Source of the DNA: Aquiluna sp.
Lineage (GTDB): Bacteria > Actinomycetota > Actinomycetes > Actinomycetales > Microbacteriaceae
NCBI GenBank assembly: GCA_021741585.1
Contig: JAIOXN010000001.1
Coordinates: 124,001 to 188,000 of the forward strand
Direction: 5' to 3'
Length of the DNA: 64,000 bases
Position 1 is the first letter of the stretch. Each line of letters begins with the position of its first letter. Positions 26,961 through 37,656 of the stretch are shown piece after piece. The translations under genes and the position numbers were made by a program. Below the pieces are notes generated by a model, which saw nothing but the letters and a program-made list of their open reading frames with translations, was not told where the DNA came from and did no database searches.

Positions 26961-28805
26961 CTATATGGCTTCCGGGTCGTCCATGACAACCCTGAGGCCG
27001 CGTCTCATGTTGGTTCCAACAAGCCGGGCGTTTGTCTTTACGGCAAGTGATCGAAGGACTTGAGCCAGTTTCGGACCGGCTGCATAGCTAAAGGAGATTA
27101 GCGCTGAAGCTTGCTCCCCTAGATCCTGTCTCAAAAGCTTCGCCCCAGATTCAATAGCGCTTGCGATCGCTTCTGAAATGGTGGCAGGGGCTCCCTGAAG
27201 CGTGCAAATTCTGGTGGTAGGGGGAAGCCCAAGCCCACCCAATTCTTTGAGTGCGGCCTTTGCTAGTTCCCGGTGTTGTCCAATTGAAATTGCGCTCCCG
27301 AGTTGCGAATCGATTCCCGAAATCACTGCCCTTCCATTGGGCGCCAAGAGCTCAATGGCTTCCATCCAATCTCGAATCGCCACCTGCTCCGCTCTGAGTT
27401 GTTGGGAGGCTAACCAAACATCTGGGTCAAGAATCAAGACTGCACTGTAACCCTGAGGCAACCTAGGTGCTGAGGATGGCGTAGCGACCACGATTTGATT
27501 CCTAGCCTTTAGACCGCTCGGCTTCTTTTGGCCAGCAGCTTCAGCGATCAATACATTCGGGAAAACTCTGCCGAGCTCGGCAACGGTGCGGGAAGACCCC
27601 GTGCGGCCGAGCCTCACTTTATTTGAGCCACACTCTCTGCAGCTGTGGTGGACGACCAGGCAGAGCCGGCAACTTAGGTGGCCGGCTCTGGGTTCCCAAA
27701 TTGGCCCACCACAACTGGTGCAACGCAGTTTGGCATCGCAGCCTGCACAATATGCAGCAGCAGAATTGCCTTTTCTTGGCATCAGAATCAATACCGGCCC
27801 GGAATCTAGTCGCTCTCGAATCAACTTGAATGCTGCTTCGTCGAACCTAGGTCCCGGCTGCGTGTATGAAATCTGAGGTTGCCTCAAGAGTGCATCATGG
27901 TCGCTTAGATAGCCAATTTCAACCAGCCGTTGTATCTCTATGGATCTATAGTTGGCAAGAAATAGCAATCTGGAACTCTCTCCAGCCCGCATCATTGCAA
28001 GTTCTCTCACGTGAGTAAATGGCGAACCCTGTTCCCGCAGTGAATCATCCGCATCATCGAAAAGTCCAATGAAACCTAGGTTCCTCGTCGGAGCATAGAT
28101 TGCTGACCTAACGCCGATGACAATTACGTTGCGCTGGTCTAAGACTTGGTGAAATTGACTGAATCGAACCGACTTTTTGGCGCCCTGGGTCATTCTGACT
28201 ACTGCATCGGTTGCGCCAAGTGAGTCCAGAGTCTGCCTCAAGACCTCAACGTCACCGTCTTCGGGTGCTACTAATAGAGACGATTTGCCAAGTTGGAATG
28301 TCTTTATTGCCTCTTGGGCAAGCAACATTGCCCAGCCGGGAAACAGCTTGCCCGAATGTTCCAACGAAGTCGGTGGCACAAGCACCGCAGACCTTTTTGT
28401 CAGCTCTCTATCGAGCCTTATCAAATCCGGGGTGCTAACCACATCCTGTTGAGGCTTTGATCCTTCTAGTTCGACTCTTGGCATGTGTGAAGGTATAGCC
28501 GTAGACAGAATCTCACCCAGGGCAACCACCTGACGGTTTGCGACTGCCCGAGCAAAGTCGTAGATCTCCGGAAGCAATACCGCCCGGTCGTCAACAATGT
28601 TTTCGATCTCGGTCTTGGCAAAATCACTGGATTCGGGTAGCGCAACAATAAAGCCCGTTTGAAGTTTCTTGGTTCTACCGAGCAAAAAGCTCACTCGTTG
28701 CCCGATGGCAACAGTGGCTTGAAGGTGCTCTGGAACTAGAAAATCAAATACTCGGTCGAGCTGAATTAAATCAGACTCAACAACCACCGCAACAAAGCGA
28801 CTCAT
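26961..28805 (-). CDS. priA: PriA-like primosomal protein N' lacking helicase ATPase motifs
   Basis: A 614-residue PriA relative. The N-terminal 3' DNA-binding domain (about 1-105) and eight zinc-ligand cysteines in four CxxC pairs (around residues 355-395) are kept. The helicase core is degenerate: no Walker A GxTGSGKT follows residue 160, where GKSSLLVAPEDG is the nearest match, and the DEAH box reads LFDDADDS. Such ATPase-dead PriA proteins are typical of Actinobacteria, so this is not a local pseudogene; the frame is intact. It may still recognise forks and load replication proteins without unwinding. Start ATG 28805 abuts the metK stop. Confidence 0.92.
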   Translation of the reverse strand: MSRFVAVVVESDLIQLDRVFDFLVPEHLQATVAIGQRVSFLLGRTKKLQTGFIVALPESSDFAKTEIENIVDDRAVLLPEIYDFARAVANRQVVALGEILSTAIPSHMPRVELEGSKPQQDVVSTPDLIRLDRELTKRSAVLVPPTSLEHSGKLFPGWAMLLAQEAIKTFQLGKSSLLVAPEDGDVEVLRQTLDSLGATDAVVRMTQGAKKSVRFSQFHQVLDQRNVIVIGVRSAIYAPTRNLGFIGLFDDADDSLREQGSPFTHVRELAMMRAGESSRLLFLANYRSIEIQRLVEIGYLSDHDALLRQPQISYTQPGPRFDEAAFKLIRERLDSGPVLILMPRKGNSAAAYCAGCDAKLRCTSCGGPIWEPRAGHLSCRLCLVVHHSCRECGSNKVRLGRTGSSRTVAELGRVFPNVLIAEAAGQKKPSGLKARNQIVVATPSSAPRLPQGYSAVLILDPDVWLASQQLRAEQVAIRDWMEAIELLAPNGRAVISGIDSQLGSAISIGQHRELAKAALKELGGLGLPPTTRICTLQGAPATISEAIASAIESGAKLLRQDLGEQASALISFSYAAGPKLAQVLRSLAVKTNARLVGTNMRRGLRVVMDDPEAI

Positions 28806-29993
28806 CTAACGTCCAGCAGATTCGCGAAGCGCTCCGGCTCGATCCGTCTTCTCCCACGTGAAATCAGGCAATTCCCTACCAAAATGACCATAGGCAGCAG
28901 TCTTGGCATAAATTGGACGCCTTAGGTCAAGTTCCCGGATAATTGCCGCCGGGCGTAGGTCAAAAACCTCAGATATCGACTTTTGGATGGCCGATTCTTC
29001 CACGTGATTGGTTCCGAAAGTCTCGATGAATACTGACACTGGTCTTGCAACTCCAATTGCATATGCAACTTGAATTTCCGCACGATCGGCGAGCCCTGCC
29101 GCGACAACGTTCTTTGCTACCCAACGCATGGCATAGGCTGCGGAACGGTCCACTTTGGATGGATCTTTGCCGCTAAATGCGCCGCCGCCGTGTCTTGCCA
29201 TCCCGCCATAGGTGTCGACAATTATTTTGCGACCGGTAAGACCCGCGTCGCCTTGTGGCCCACCGATTACAAAGCGCCCCGATGGGTTTATGAAGAACTT
29301 GGTATCGGATGAGTCAAGACCGCTCTCCAAAAGAACCGGCCTAATCACCTGATCCAAAACCAGGTTTGCAAGGTCATCTTGCGACACATCTTGGTGGTGC
29401 TGGGTGGAGAGGACCACTGTGTCAATCGAAACCGGAGTGACTCCGTCGTAGTTCACGGAAACTTGAGCTTTGCCGTCGGGACGTAGCCTGCCGTCACCAA
29501 GATCTCTGCGGACTTGGCTCAGGCGCTCGGTGATTCTATGGCTGAGCAAAATTGGGGTTGGCATGAGAGTTTTGGTCTCATTGGTGGCATATCCAAACAT
29601 CATTCCCTGGTCCCCAGCGCCAAGCTGGCTATCTAGGTCAGAGTTCCCGGATCGGTTCTCCAGCGCGGTATCAACACCAGAAGCTATATCTGGGGATTGA
29701 GCTCCAATAGAAACCGATACACCGCAGGAATTTCCATCAAAACCAACTTCTGATGAGTTGTATCCGATGTCTAAAATTCTTTGTCTCACGAGTTGAGGAA
29801 TCTCAACGTATCCGGAGGTTGTGACTTCACCGGCGACATGAACCAAGCCGGTAGTAACTAGTGTCTCAACAGCTACGCGTGCAAAAGGATCTTGCTCCAA
29901 CATAGCGTCGAGGATGGTATCTGAGATTTGATCACAGATCTTGTCTGGGTGGCCTTCGGTGACCGATTCTGATGTAAATGTGCGTAGCGTCAT
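28806..29993 (-). CDS. metK: S-adenosylmethionine synthetase
   Basis: MetK makes S-adenosylmethionine from methionine and ATP. The 395-residue protein shows the N-terminal [18 protein letters not shown] block with catalytic His, the [12 protein letters not shown] signature, the P-loop-like [16 protein letters not shown], and the Mg/K-binding residues of the family. Start is ATG 29993, 21 bp after coaBC; this gap is too short for a SAM riboswitch. It is followed with no spacer by priA, the usual actinobacterial order. Confidence 0.97.
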   Translation of the reverse strand: MTLRTFTSESVTEGHPDKICDQISDTILDAMLEQDPFARVAVETLVTTGLVHVAGEVTTSGYVEIPQLVRQRILDIGYNSSEVGFDGNSCGVSVSIGAQSPDIASGVDTALENRSGNSDLDSQLGAGDQGMMFGYATNETKTLMPTPILLSHRITERLSQVRRDLGDGRLRPDGKAQVSVNYDGVTPVSIDTVVLSTQHHQDVSQDDLANLVLDQVIRPVLLESGLDSSDTKFFINPSGRFVIGGPQGDAGLTGRKIIVDTYGGMARHGGGAFSGKDPSKVDRSAAYAMRWVAKNVVAAGLADRAEIQVAYAIGVARPVSVFIETFGTNHVEESAIQKSISEVFDLRPAAIIRELDLRRPIYAKTAAYGHFGRELPDFTWEKTDRAGALRESAGR

Positions 29994-30014
29994 GGGCCCA
30001 AGTTTAGGACAGGG

Positions 30015-31157
30015 CTAAGACAGCTTCCCTGCAATTTGCCTTATTAGCTCAACACTGACACTGGATTTCTCGCCGGAGAACTCGTGTTGGTCATCTTTTG
30101 TAACGAAGGTGACTTCGGTGACTTTGGAGCCCAGGGCTGAAGAGCGGTTTGCCACGATTGCGTTAACACCTTTGTCCCACAGTTTTTGCTCTGCAATCGT
30201 CAAAAGGTTCGAATCCTCCTGTGCCACAAGTGCGAATGCCACGCAGTACGCCTCTGGATGATTGACTGCGAAGTTCGCTATCAAATCTTTGGTCGGAAGA
30301 AGCTCCAGGGTCAGACTTTGATTTCTGGGCAGTTTTCCGCGATGGGGCTTGGCTAGCTTGTAGTCGCTAACGGCAGCTGCCATCACAAGGACGTCGCAGC
30401 TTTGATCCATTGCGGCTTCAAGTTCGTCGACGCTTGAAACGCTCACTGTGTCAATCCCGCCCGGAATCGGAAGTTCAATGTTTGCAGCAATCAAGGTAAC
30501 TTTCGCGCCCTCATCTCTTGCTGCGATTGCAAGCTCGATTCCCATTCGCCCGGATGAAGAGTTCCCAAGGAATCGAACCTCATCAATCGGCTCTCTTGTT
30601 CCGCCGGCGGTGACAATCACGTGCTTCCCTGACAGCTTGCCCGCACTCAGAACAAAATCAATGATCTCTTGAGTCTCTGGGAGCCTGCCAGGCCCAGAAT
30701 CTCCCCCGGTAAGCCTGCCGGATGCTGGTGCAAGTAAACGAATCCCTCTTGATTCAAGGGTCTTGAGATTCGCCTGGGTTGCTGGGTTTTGCCACATCTG
30801 GGTGTGCATAGCAGGTGCAAGGAACACCGGTGCCTCTGAAGCCAAGATTGCATTTAGCATGAGGTCGTCAGCGATTCCTGCAGTGAGCCTTGCTATGAAG
30901 CTGGCGGTTGCGGGAGCAATCAGAATGAGATCTGCCTGCTGCCCGAGTTCAACATGTCTTACCGCAGCGACATCCTGGTACATATCTGTTTCAATGGCGT
31001 GCCCGGAGAGTGCTTCAAGGGTGGGTTTCCCAATAAATCGCAACGCGTTCTCGGTGGGTAAAACAGTTACCTCGTGGCCGAGCTCACTCAAACCGCGAAT
31101 AAGATTCGCCGCTTTATAAGCAGCTATTCCGCCGGTGATTCCAAGCAGAATTCGCAT
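30015..31157 (-). CDS. coaBC: Bifunctional phosphopantothenoylcysteine decarboxylase / phosphopantothenate-cysteine ligase
   Basis: CoaBC joins cysteine to phosphopantothenate (CoaB) and decarboxylates the product (CoaC) in CoA synthesis. The N-terminal flavoprotein domain (about 1-180) has GITGGIAAYKAANLIR, the PATA motif and PAMHTQMWQNPA with the catalytic His/Met region. The C-terminal ligase domain has GGTREPIDEVRFLGNSSSGRMG and KLPR. Length of 380 residues is normal for a fused enzyme. It starts at ATG 31157, 5 bp after rpoZ. Confidence 0.96.
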   Translation of the reverse strand: MRILLGITGGIAAYKAANLIRGLSELGHEVTVLPTENALRFIGKPTLEALSGHAIETDMYQDVAAVRHVELGQQADLILIAPATASFIARLTAGIADDLMLNAILASEAPVFLAPAMHTQMWQNPATQANLKTLESRGIRLLAPASGRLTGGDSGPGRLPETQEIIDFVLSAGKLSGKHVIVTAGGTREPIDEVRFLGNSSSGRMGIELAIAARDEGAKVTLIAANIELPIPGGIDTVSVSSVDELEAAMDQSCDVLVMAAAVSDYKLAKPHRGKLPRNQSLTLELLPTKDLIANFAVNHPEAYCVAFALVAQEDSNLLTIAEQKLWDKGVNAIVANRSSALGSKVTEVTFVTKDDQHEFSGEKSSVSVELIRQIAGKLS

Positions 31158-31162
31158 TGAAA

Positions 31163-31417
31163 CTACTCGGCTTTGCGCTTTTCAAGCTTGCCAGCGTAAA
31201 TTTCGTGCATGGCAATGCTCAATGGCTTATCGTCAATGGAGGAATCCACTAATGGTCCAACGTAGTTGAACAATGATCCCTCGTGAAGGGCACTGTAATA
31301 CTCATTGATCTGGCGAGCACGCTTTGAGGCAAAAATGACTAGCTCGTAGTTTGAGCCAACCTTTTCTAGCAATTCGTCGATTGGTGGGGAAACAATTCCG
31401 GTCAAGTTCTCGCTCAT
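31163..31417 (-). CDS. rpoZ: RNA polymerase omega subunit
   Basis: Omega promotes assembly of the beta' subunit into RNA polymerase. The 84-residue protein contains the omega core [20 protein letters not shown], and the later segment [15 protein letters not shown] conserved in actinobacterial omega. It starts at ATG 31417, overlapping the gmk stop by four bases (ATGA); the gmk-rpoZ-coaBC order is standard in many bacteria. Confidence 0.95.
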   Translation of the reverse strand: MSENLTGIVSPPIDELLEKVGSNYELVIFASKRARQINEYYSALHEGSLFNYVGPLVDSSIDDKPLSIAMHEIYAGKLEKRKAE

Positions 31418-31974
31418 GATCCTCTATCTTCTTTCTGGACCAATTCAATGATCTGATCAACGCATTGATCAATTTCAGTGTTGGTCACCTGGTAATCAAA
31501 CTCTCCCGCGGCGGCAATCTCATCGCGAGCTGTCCCTAGTCTAGTTTGAATTTGCACTTCTGTCTCGGTCGCTCGATTTCTCAATCTGTTCTCGAGCTCT
31601 TCCCAGCTTGGTGGGTTTATGAAAACACTTATTGCAGCCGGGATTATCGCCTTGACCTGTCTTGCGCCTTGCAGGTCAATTTCAACAACAAGCGTTTGAT
31701 CATTTGCCTCAGCTCTGGTCAGTTCGTTCAGCAGCGTTCCGTAGTAGTTGTCGCCATGAACTACCGCGTATTCAAGAAGCTGGTTTTGTCCAATCAGGGA
31801 CTCAAACTCAGCCTTGGAAATGAAGTGGTAATGAACCCCGTCAACTTCTCCAGGCCGAGGAGCTCTAGTTGTGGCACTTACTGAAAGGGTGAAGGAAGGA
31901 TCGTTCTCCAATAAGCGCGCGACAACTGTGCCTTTGCCAACTCCGGCCGGCCCAGCGATGATTAGCAAACTCAA
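31414..31974 (-). CDS. gmk: Guanylate kinase
   Basis: Gmk converts GMP to GDP. The P-loop is GPAGVGKGT (8-16) and the GMP-binding block [18 protein letters not shown] is intact, as is the lid region with Arg residues (RLRNRATE). At 186 residues it is normal. It starts with TTG 31974 (TTGA overlap with the pyrF stop), which gives the family N-terminus [11 protein letters not shown]. In many Actinobacteria the gene mihF sits just upstream of gmk; here pyrF overlaps gmk directly. Confidence 0.95.
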   Translation of the reverse strand: MSLLIIAGPAGVGKGTVVARLLENDPSFTLSVSATTRAPRPGEVDGVHYHFISKAEFESLIGQNQLLEYAVVHGDNYYGTLLNELTRAEANDQTLVVEIDLQGARQVKAIIPAAISVFINPPSWEELENRLRNRATETEVQIQTRLGTARDEIAAAGEFDYQVTNTEIDQCVDQIIELVQKEDRGS

Positions 31975-32777
31975 AGCTTGTCCTTTGCCCTTTTGATCAG
32001 CTCCCAGACCTTATCTGGTCCTTGGTTTGTGATCTCTCTCGACATATTCGCAATTACTCTTGCAGCCGAAGCCCCGAATAGCGAGGGAATATCCTCAAGC
32101 CTTGCACCTTGGGCACCAAAGCCTGGGGAAAGAATTGGAATCTGGCAATCTTCATTCTTGATTCCACCAATACCAAACACTTCTAGGTTCTGGGTCGCTC
32201 CAATAACCACACCCATGTTTCCCTGCCCAAGAACTTGAGCGGCAGCGAGCGCAACCGAAGACACCGTCTGGCCTTCCTTTGTCGCCAGTTGAAGTTGCTT
32301 TGCCTCTGGATTCGAGGTTGCGGCTAATAAGAAAAGCCCGCCTTCCACATCCTTCGCGTACTCGAGCGTTTCTTTCAAGGAATCTGGACCCAGATAGCCC
32401 GAAACAGTAAGCGCATCGGATCTCAAAGGTGAATCATCACCAAACCAAGCTTGTGCATAGCCGAGCATTGTGGATCCAATATCACCGCGTTTGGCATCTG
32501 CGATCACGAATAATCCGGCATCGCGAGCAGAGGCCATCACTTGCTCAAGTGCGAGAAAGCCAGCAGAGCCAAACCTCTCAAAAAACCCAACTTGTGGTTT
32601 TATGAAACCCAGGTTTTGGTGAGCTGCCTCAACCAACCGAAGGCCAAATTCCCGAGCCCCGGTAGCAGTATCAGGTAGATTCCAGCGATCCAATTCCTGG
32701 TCGCTGGGATCTACGCCGAGACAAAGAGATCCATAGGTTTGCTGGGCTTGAGCAATGCGCTTTAGAAACTTAGCCAT
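31971..32777 (-). CDS. pyrF: Orotidine-5'-phosphate decarboxylase (PyrF type 2)
   Basis: PyrF decarboxylates OMP to UMP, the last step of de novo UMP synthesis. The active-site signature is [10 protein letters not shown], holding the catalytic Lys between two Asp. The N-terminal [12 protein letters not shown] and C-terminal [10 protein letters not shown] identify the longer subfamily (268 residues) usual in Actinobacteria. Start ATG 32777 overlaps carB by 8 nt (ATGGCTAA) and the end overlaps gmk by 4 nt. Confidence 0.96.
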   Translation of the reverse strand: MAKFLKRIAQAQQTYGSLCLGVDPSDQELDRWNLPDTATGAREFGLRLVEAAHQNLGFIKPQVGFFERFGSAGFLALEQVMASARDAGLFVIADAKRGDIGSTMLGYAQAWFGDDSPLRSDALTVSGYLGPDSLKETLEYAKDVEGGLFLLAATSNPEAKQLQLATKEGQTVSSVALAAAQVLGQGNMGVVIGATQNLEVFGIGGIKNEDCQIPILSPGFGAQGARLEDIPSLFGASAARVIANMSREITNQGPDKVWELIKRAKDKL

Positions 32778-35700
32778 TCAAAAGTGCCTGACGGTCGATG
32801 GCGTGCTCCTGCAGTGGTTTGACGTTGAATCGACCTAAGCGGACGGCCTCAAACGAACCAATCGCTGCACTTAGCTGCGCAACTGTTGTAAATATCGGCT
32901 TGTCCGCAGCGGTTGTTGCGGCACGGATTTCATAGCCATCGACTCGAGCATCTGCACCAGAAGGGGTATTCACCACGACATCAACATCACCTGCGGTGAT
33001 CATGTCGACAATCGATGTCTCACCCGATTTGGCTTGAGAGTGCTTGATCACGGACTCTGCTTTGATTCCATGGCGAGCTAGCATTTTAGCGGTTCCGCTT
33101 GTGGCAAGAATCCGGAAGCCTAGTTGAGAGAGCCTGCGAACAGGCAGTAGGAGCTGAGGCTTGTCGCGGTCTGCAACGGACACGAACACGGTTCCTTCAA
33201 GCGGCAGTGCAGAGCCAGCAGCTGCTTGACTCTTGGCAAAGGCAGTTGGGAAATCAACATCAATCCCCATCACCTCACCAGTGGAGCGCATCTCAGGTCC
33301 CAAGAGAGAGTCAACAAATCTGCCGTCCTTTGTAGCGAACCGCTTGAATGGAAGCACTGCCTCTTTCACGGAAATGGGAGTCCCTGGTGGCAGGTGGCGA
33401 CCATCTGCCTTTGGCAATTCGCCCTGGGCAATCAGCTCATGAATGCTGGATCCAGCCATCACCAAAGCTGCCGCTTTAGCAAGCGTGATTCCCAGGGCCT
33501 TAGAAACAAATGGAACTGTCCTTGAGGCACGTGGGTTGGCTTCGAGAACGTAGAGCACATCTGATGCAAGGGCAAACTGAACGTTCAACAGGCCCTTGAC
33601 CTTGAGACCCTTGGCAATCTCCTCGGTTGCGCTAGCTACCCGGTCGATTTGGCTATCGCTTAGCGTGATTGGAGGCAGGGTGCAAGAGGAGTCTCCGGAA
33701 TGAATGCCGGCCTCTTCAATGTGCTCCATTACTCCACCGACATATAGTTCTTTACCGTCGTAGAGGGCGTCAATGTCAATCTCGATCGCATCATCCAAGA
33801 ATCGGTCTACCAAGAGCGGGTGATCGCTGTCTACTAGTGCGTGAATGGCGATGCGGTCGAAGTAGCCCGCGAGCCCTTTTTTGTCATAGACAATCTCCAT
33901 GCCTCTGCCGCCAAGAACAAAGCTTGGTCGAACCAGCACTGGGTAACCAATTCGCTCTGCGACAGTTACCGCCTCATCCAAATTGGTAGCGATTCCATTG
34001 GCTGGCGCAATCAATCCAGCTTCATCGAGAATTTGCTGGAACTGTCCGCGTTCCTCTGCCTGATCAATTGATTCAGGCGTGGTTCCCAGAATCGGAATTC
34101 CATTAGCTTCTAGGCCTTTCGAGAGGCCAAGCGCTGTCTGGCCGCCGAGTTGGACCATCACACCCATGAGTTCTCCGCTAGCGCTTTCAGCGTGGATAAC
34201 CTCAAGGACATCTTCAAGGGTTAGCGGCTCGAAATAGAGTCTGTCTGAAGTGTCATAGTCGGTAGACACCGTCTCAGGGTTGCAGTTAATCATGATTGTT
34301 TCGTAGCCGGCGTCACGCAATGCAAATGCTGCATGCACGCAGGAGTAATCAAACTCAACTCCCTGGCCAATGCGGTTGGGTCCGCTGCCAAGGATTACCA
34401 CTTTCTTCCTGGTTGATGGCACAACTTCGGTGAATTGCTCATAAGAGCTGTAGTGATAAGGCGTAGCCGCTGGAAACTCCCCTGCACAAGTGTCTACGGT
34501 TTTGAAAACAGGTCTCAGGTTCATTGTGTATCTGAGTTGGCGAACTTCGATCTCAGTGAGATTCCTGAGCTGACCAATCTGGACGTCAGAGAATCCGTGC
34601 TGCTTAGCCCGCTTTAAGAGGTCTTCATCAAGAGCGGAAGCTGCCTTTATCTCTTGGGCGACCTCGTTGATAAGAACGATTTGGTCAATGAACCAAGGGT
34701 CAATCTTTGTGGTCTCGAATATTTGCGCGGCTGTTGCTCCAAGCCTCAAAGCCTGCTGAACTTGAACGACGCGCTCATCTGTAGGTGTTTTGGTTTGTTC
34801 CAATAGCTCCTCTACCGACAGCTTCTGCTCACCCCAATGAAATGAGCTGCCTCGCTTTTCCAATGAACGGAGCGCTTTCTGGAGAGCTTGTGAGAAGGTT
34901 CGCCCGATAGCCATAGCTTCGCCAACACTCTTCATGGTGGTGGTGAGTGTTGGGTCTGCCGCAGGGAATTTCTCGAAGGCAAATCTTGGGGCCTTCACGA
35001 CGATGTAATCCAAGGTCGGCTCGAAACTTGCCGGGGTGACCTTTGTGATGTCGTTAGGAATCTCATCAAGCGTGTAGCCGATTGCAAGCTTTGCTGCAAT
35101 TTTGGCAATGGGGAACCCTGTGGCTTTCGATGCCAAAGCGGAAGAACGAGAAACACGAGGGTTCATCTCAATGACGATGATTCGACCATCAACTGGGTCA
35201 ACGGCAAACTGAATGTTGCAACCACCGGTGTCGACTCCAACAGCTCGAATGATTTCGATTCCGATGTCGCGAAGTTTTTGATACTCGCGGTCGGTAAGTG
35301 TCATGGCCGGAGCAACCGTTATTGAGTCACCGGTGTGGACACCAACTGGATCGAAGTTTTCAATTGAACATACAACGACCGTATTGTCGTTTGTGTCGCG
35401 CATGAGCTCTAGTTCGTACTCTTTCCAACCAAGGATTGACTCTTCGAGCAAAACCTCGTTGGTTGGTGAAGCTTGAAGACCCGCACCAGCAATTCTGCGC
35501 AAATCTGCTTCGTTATAAGCAAACCCCGATCCAAGGCCACCCATGGTGAAGCTTGGTCGAACCACCATCGGGTAACCAAGCTGATCAGCACCTGCTAAAA
35601 CCTCGTCCATGGTGTGGGCGATAACGCTCTTGGCAACATCTGCCCCAGCATCTAAAACCAACTGCTTGAATTCAAAGCGATCCTCTCCGGCTCTAATTGC

Positions 35701-36063
35701 AGCCACGTTGGCTCCGATTAGTTCCACGCCATACTTTTCGAGCGAACCACGTTCGTAAAGAGCCATAGCTGCATTCAATGCGGTTTGTCCACCCAGTGTC
35801 GGCAAGATTGCGTCAGGCTTCTCTTTCTCAATGATCGCCTCAATCACCTCAGGAGTAATAGGTTCAATGTAGGTTGCATCTGCAAAATCAGGATCAGTCA
35901 TGATGGTTGCCGGGTTCGAGTTGATCAGAATTACTCTGATCCCCTCCTCCTGCAACACTCGGCAGGCCTGGGTTCCGCTGTAGTCAAACTCACACGCTTG
36001 GCCGATAACAATTGGGCCTGAACCGATTACGAGCACCGATTTAATGTCTTGACGCTTTGGCAT
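32770..36063 (-). CDS. carB: Carbamoyl-phosphate synthase large subunit
   Basis: CarB makes carbamoyl phosphate from bicarbonate, ammonia (from CarA) and two ATP. It shows the internal duplication: two ATP-grasp halves, each opening with [18 protein letters not shown] and [18 protein letters not shown] (starting near residues 10 and 555), an oligomerisation region between them, and a C-terminal MGS-like allosteric domain after about residue 940. The 1097-residue length is typical. ATG 36063 overlaps the carA stop by one base. In other bacteria the C-terminal domain binds UMP or IMP; effector use here is inferred from family only. Confidence 0.97.
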   Translation of the reverse strand: MPKRQDIKSVLVIGSGPIVIGQACEFDYSGTQACRVLQEEGIRVILINSNPATIMTDPDFADATYIEPITPEVIEAIIEKEKPDAILPTLGGQTALNAAMALYERGSLEKYGVELIGANVAAIRAGEDRFEFKQLVLDAGADVAKSVIAHTMDEVLAGADQLGYPMVVRPSFTMGGLGSGFAYNEADLRRIAGAGLQASPTNEVLLEESILGWKEYELELMRDTNDNTVVVCSIENFDPVGVHTGDSITVAPAMTLTDREYQKLRDIGIEIIRAVGVDTGGCNIQFAVDPVDGRIIVIEMNPRVSRSSALASKATGFPIAKIAAKLAIGYTLDEIPNDITKVTPASFEPTLDYIVVKAPRFAFEKFPAADPTLTTTMKSVGEAMAIGRTFSQALQKALRSLEKRGSSFHWGEQKLSVEELLEQTKTPTDERVVQVQQALRLGATAAQIFETTKIDPWFIDQIVLINEVAQEIKAASALDEDLLKRAKQHGFSDVQIGQLRNLTEIEVRQLRYTMNLRPVFKTVDTCAGEFPAATPYHYSSYEQFTEVVPSTRKKVVILGSGPNRIGQGVEFDYSCVHAAFALRDAGYETIMINCNPETVSTDYDTSDRLYFEPLTLEDVLEVIHAESASGELMGVMVQLGGQTALGLSKGLEANGIPILGTTPESIDQAEERGQFQQILDEAGLIAPANGIATNLDEAVTVAERIGYPVLVRPSFVLGGRGMEIVYDKKGLAGYFDRIAIHALVDSDHPLLVDRFLDDAIEIDIDALYDGKELYVGGVMEHIEEAGIHSGDSSCTLPPITLSDSQIDRVASATEEIAKGLKVKGLLNVQFALASDVLYVLEANPRASRTVPFVSKALGITLAKAAALVMAGSSIHELIAQGELPKADGRHLPPGTPISVKEAVLPFKRFATKDGRFVDSLLGPEMRSTGEVMGIDVDFPTAFAKSQAAAGSALPLEGTVFVSVADRDKPQLLLPVRRLSQLGFRILATSGTAKMLARHGIKAESVIKHSQAKSGETSIVDMITAGDVDVVVNTPSGADARVDGYEIRAATTAADKPIFTTVAQLSAAIGSFEAVRLGRFNVKPLQEHAIDRQALLNG

Positions 36064-37178
36064 TAGTTGCGCTCCTGAATCATGTTGATGAATTTGTCGA
36101 AAAGGTAGTGAGAATCGTGTGGGCCTGCGGCAGCCTCAGGGTGGTATTGGACTGAGAACGCTGGAATGTCTTGGCACTCAAGACCCTCGACCACCTGGTC
36201 GTTTAGACCTCGGTGAGAAACTCTCACTAGTCCGAATCCTTGTGGCGACTGAGCTTGATCGCCATCAACGGCGACGGCGAAGCCGTGGTTGTGGGCGGTG
36301 ACTTCTACCCGATGGGTCTCTTGATTCATCACCGGTTGGTTAATACCTCGGTGGCCAAATGGGAGCTTATAGGTGTCGAACCCAAGCGCTCTTCCAAGCA
36401 ACTGGTTTCCGAAACAGATACCGAAAAACGGCATACCGGCCTTGAGAAGCTCTCGAAGCATTAGCACCTGAGACTCTGAGGCCTGTGGGTCTCCTGGGCC
36501 GTTGGAGAAAAACACTGCGCTCGGGCTTGTTGCAAGAATCTCTCCTGCATTCGCGGAAGATGGGAAAACCTCGATGTCTAGCCCGCGTTCTGAAAGATGC
36601 TCAAGGGTTGATCTCTTGATGCCAAGGTCCAAAATTGCAACAGAGCCAATTCGCTTTGCCTGGGTGGGAATCAATTGTCTAGTTTTGGTTGTCACTTGGT
36701 CGCTCAGGCTCTGGCCCTGCATCTTTGGAGCTGCGGTTACCTTAGCTAGCATTTCGTCTTTGGTGCCTATGGACTCTCCCGAGAAGATTCCTGCACGCAT
36801 CGCTCCGGCATCGCGAATCATGATGGTCGCTGCTCGGGTGTCGATGTTTGAGATTCCGACGATCCCACCGGAAATCAGATCTTCCTCAAGGCTGCGTTCG
36901 GAACGGAAGTTGCTTGCCATTCTCGATGGTTCACGAACAACGTAACCGGCAACCCAAATCTGCGACGACTCCTCATCGCGCTCATTCATGCCAACGATGC
37001 CAATGTGTGGAGCAGTCTGCAAGACAATTTGGCCGGCATAGGACGGGTCTGTGATCGTCTCTTGGTAGCCAGTCATGCCGGTGGCAAAGACAAGTTCTCC
37101 GAGCGTTTGGCCTTTTGAACCAAAGGACTCCCCCTCAAAAACAGTTCCGTTCTCGAGGACTAAATACGCCTTATCCAA
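36063..37178 (-). CDS. carA: Carbamoyl-phosphate synthase small (glutaminase) subunit
   Basis: CarA hydrolyses glutamine and passes ammonia to CarB. The N-terminal CPSase domain opens with [15 protein letters not shown]; the C-terminal class I glutamine amidotransferase has the nucleophile cysteine in [15 protein letters not shown] and the His-x-Glu pair in [13 protein letters not shown]. Length of 371 residues is normal. The start is TTG 37178, overlapping the upstream PH-like gene by 8 nt (TTGGATAA), and the end overlaps carB. Confidence 0.96.
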   Translation of the reverse strand: MDKAYLVLENGTVFEGESFGSKGQTLGELVFATGMTGYQETITDPSYAGQIVLQTAPHIGIVGMNERDEESSQIWVAGYVVREPSRMASNFRSERSLEEDLISGGIVGISNIDTRAATIMIRDAGAMRAGIFSGESIGTKDEMLAKVTAAPKMQGQSLSDQVTTKTRQLIPTQAKRIGSVAILDLGIKRSTLEHLSERGLDIEVFPSSANAGEILATSPSAVFFSNGPGDPQASESQVLMLRELLKAGMPFFGICFGNQLLGRALGFDTYKLPFGHRGINQPVMNQETHRVEVTAHNHGFAVAVDGDQAQSPQGFGLVRVSHRGLNDQVVEGLECQDIPAFSVQYHPEAAAGPHDSHYLFDKFINMIQERN

Positions 37179-37656
37179 GTGTTGCTCCGATCATTTTTTG
37201 AAGGTTTTTGTGAAATTCTTGCCTGACACTTGGGTCTGCAAATCTGAGGGATGTTTCCAGGGCGATGCCATTATGCAACCAGGCGATCACTTCGAGACCA
37301 TCACTCTCGACCCCTTTATCGATGGTGGCCTGAGAGCTCTTTGTTTCGGTCAGAGAGCTACTTGGAATCAAAAAGCTAACCTCGCCTTTGCGGTGAACCG
37401 AGATGCCTGTCTCGTCTATGCCAAGTGACGCTTTGCCTCTCATTCCGATGCCGTGTGCCCAAACTCGGTCCAGCAGTCGATCGGCAAATACGGTCGCGAC
37501 GTATAGTGCGTCAAGACCTTGGGCTTGTTTTGGCGCTTGGAATGCCGGCAATAACTTCTCTTGGGCTTTCTTCCTGCGAAGCACCGAAAACCAAATTAAG
37601 TTTGCAACTACAAGAACTAACAAAATCATTAGGAAACCGATGAGTTCACGTGTCAT
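37171..37656 (-). CDS. Membrane-anchored PH-like domain protein of the pyrimidine operon (function unknown)
   Basis: A 161-residue protein with one N-terminal transmembrane segment (about 6-26), a basic stop-transfer cluster RRKK, then a soluble beta-rich domain (about 50-155) that looks like a bacterial PH-like fold. It sits between pyrC and carA with 4-nt and 8-nt overlaps on its two sides. The same place in Mycobacterium tuberculosis is held by Rv1382, a membrane protein of unknown role, so the linkage is old. I see no catalytic motif. The tight coupling suggests that its amount is set together with the pathway enzymes, but a function in pyrimidine synthesis is not shown. Confidence 0.8.
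   Translation of the reverse strand: MTRELIGFLMILLVLVVANLIWFSVLRRKKAQEKLLPAFQAPKQAQGLDALYVATVFADRLLDRVWAHGIGMRGKASLGIDETGISVHRKGEVSFLIPSSSLTETKSSQATIDKGVESDGLEVIAWLHNGIALETSLRFADPSVRQEFHKNLQKMIGATLG

Noticed and set aside
29994-30014. SAM riboswitch before metK
   Set aside because: The spacer is only 21 bp and the upstream sequence is coaBC coding.
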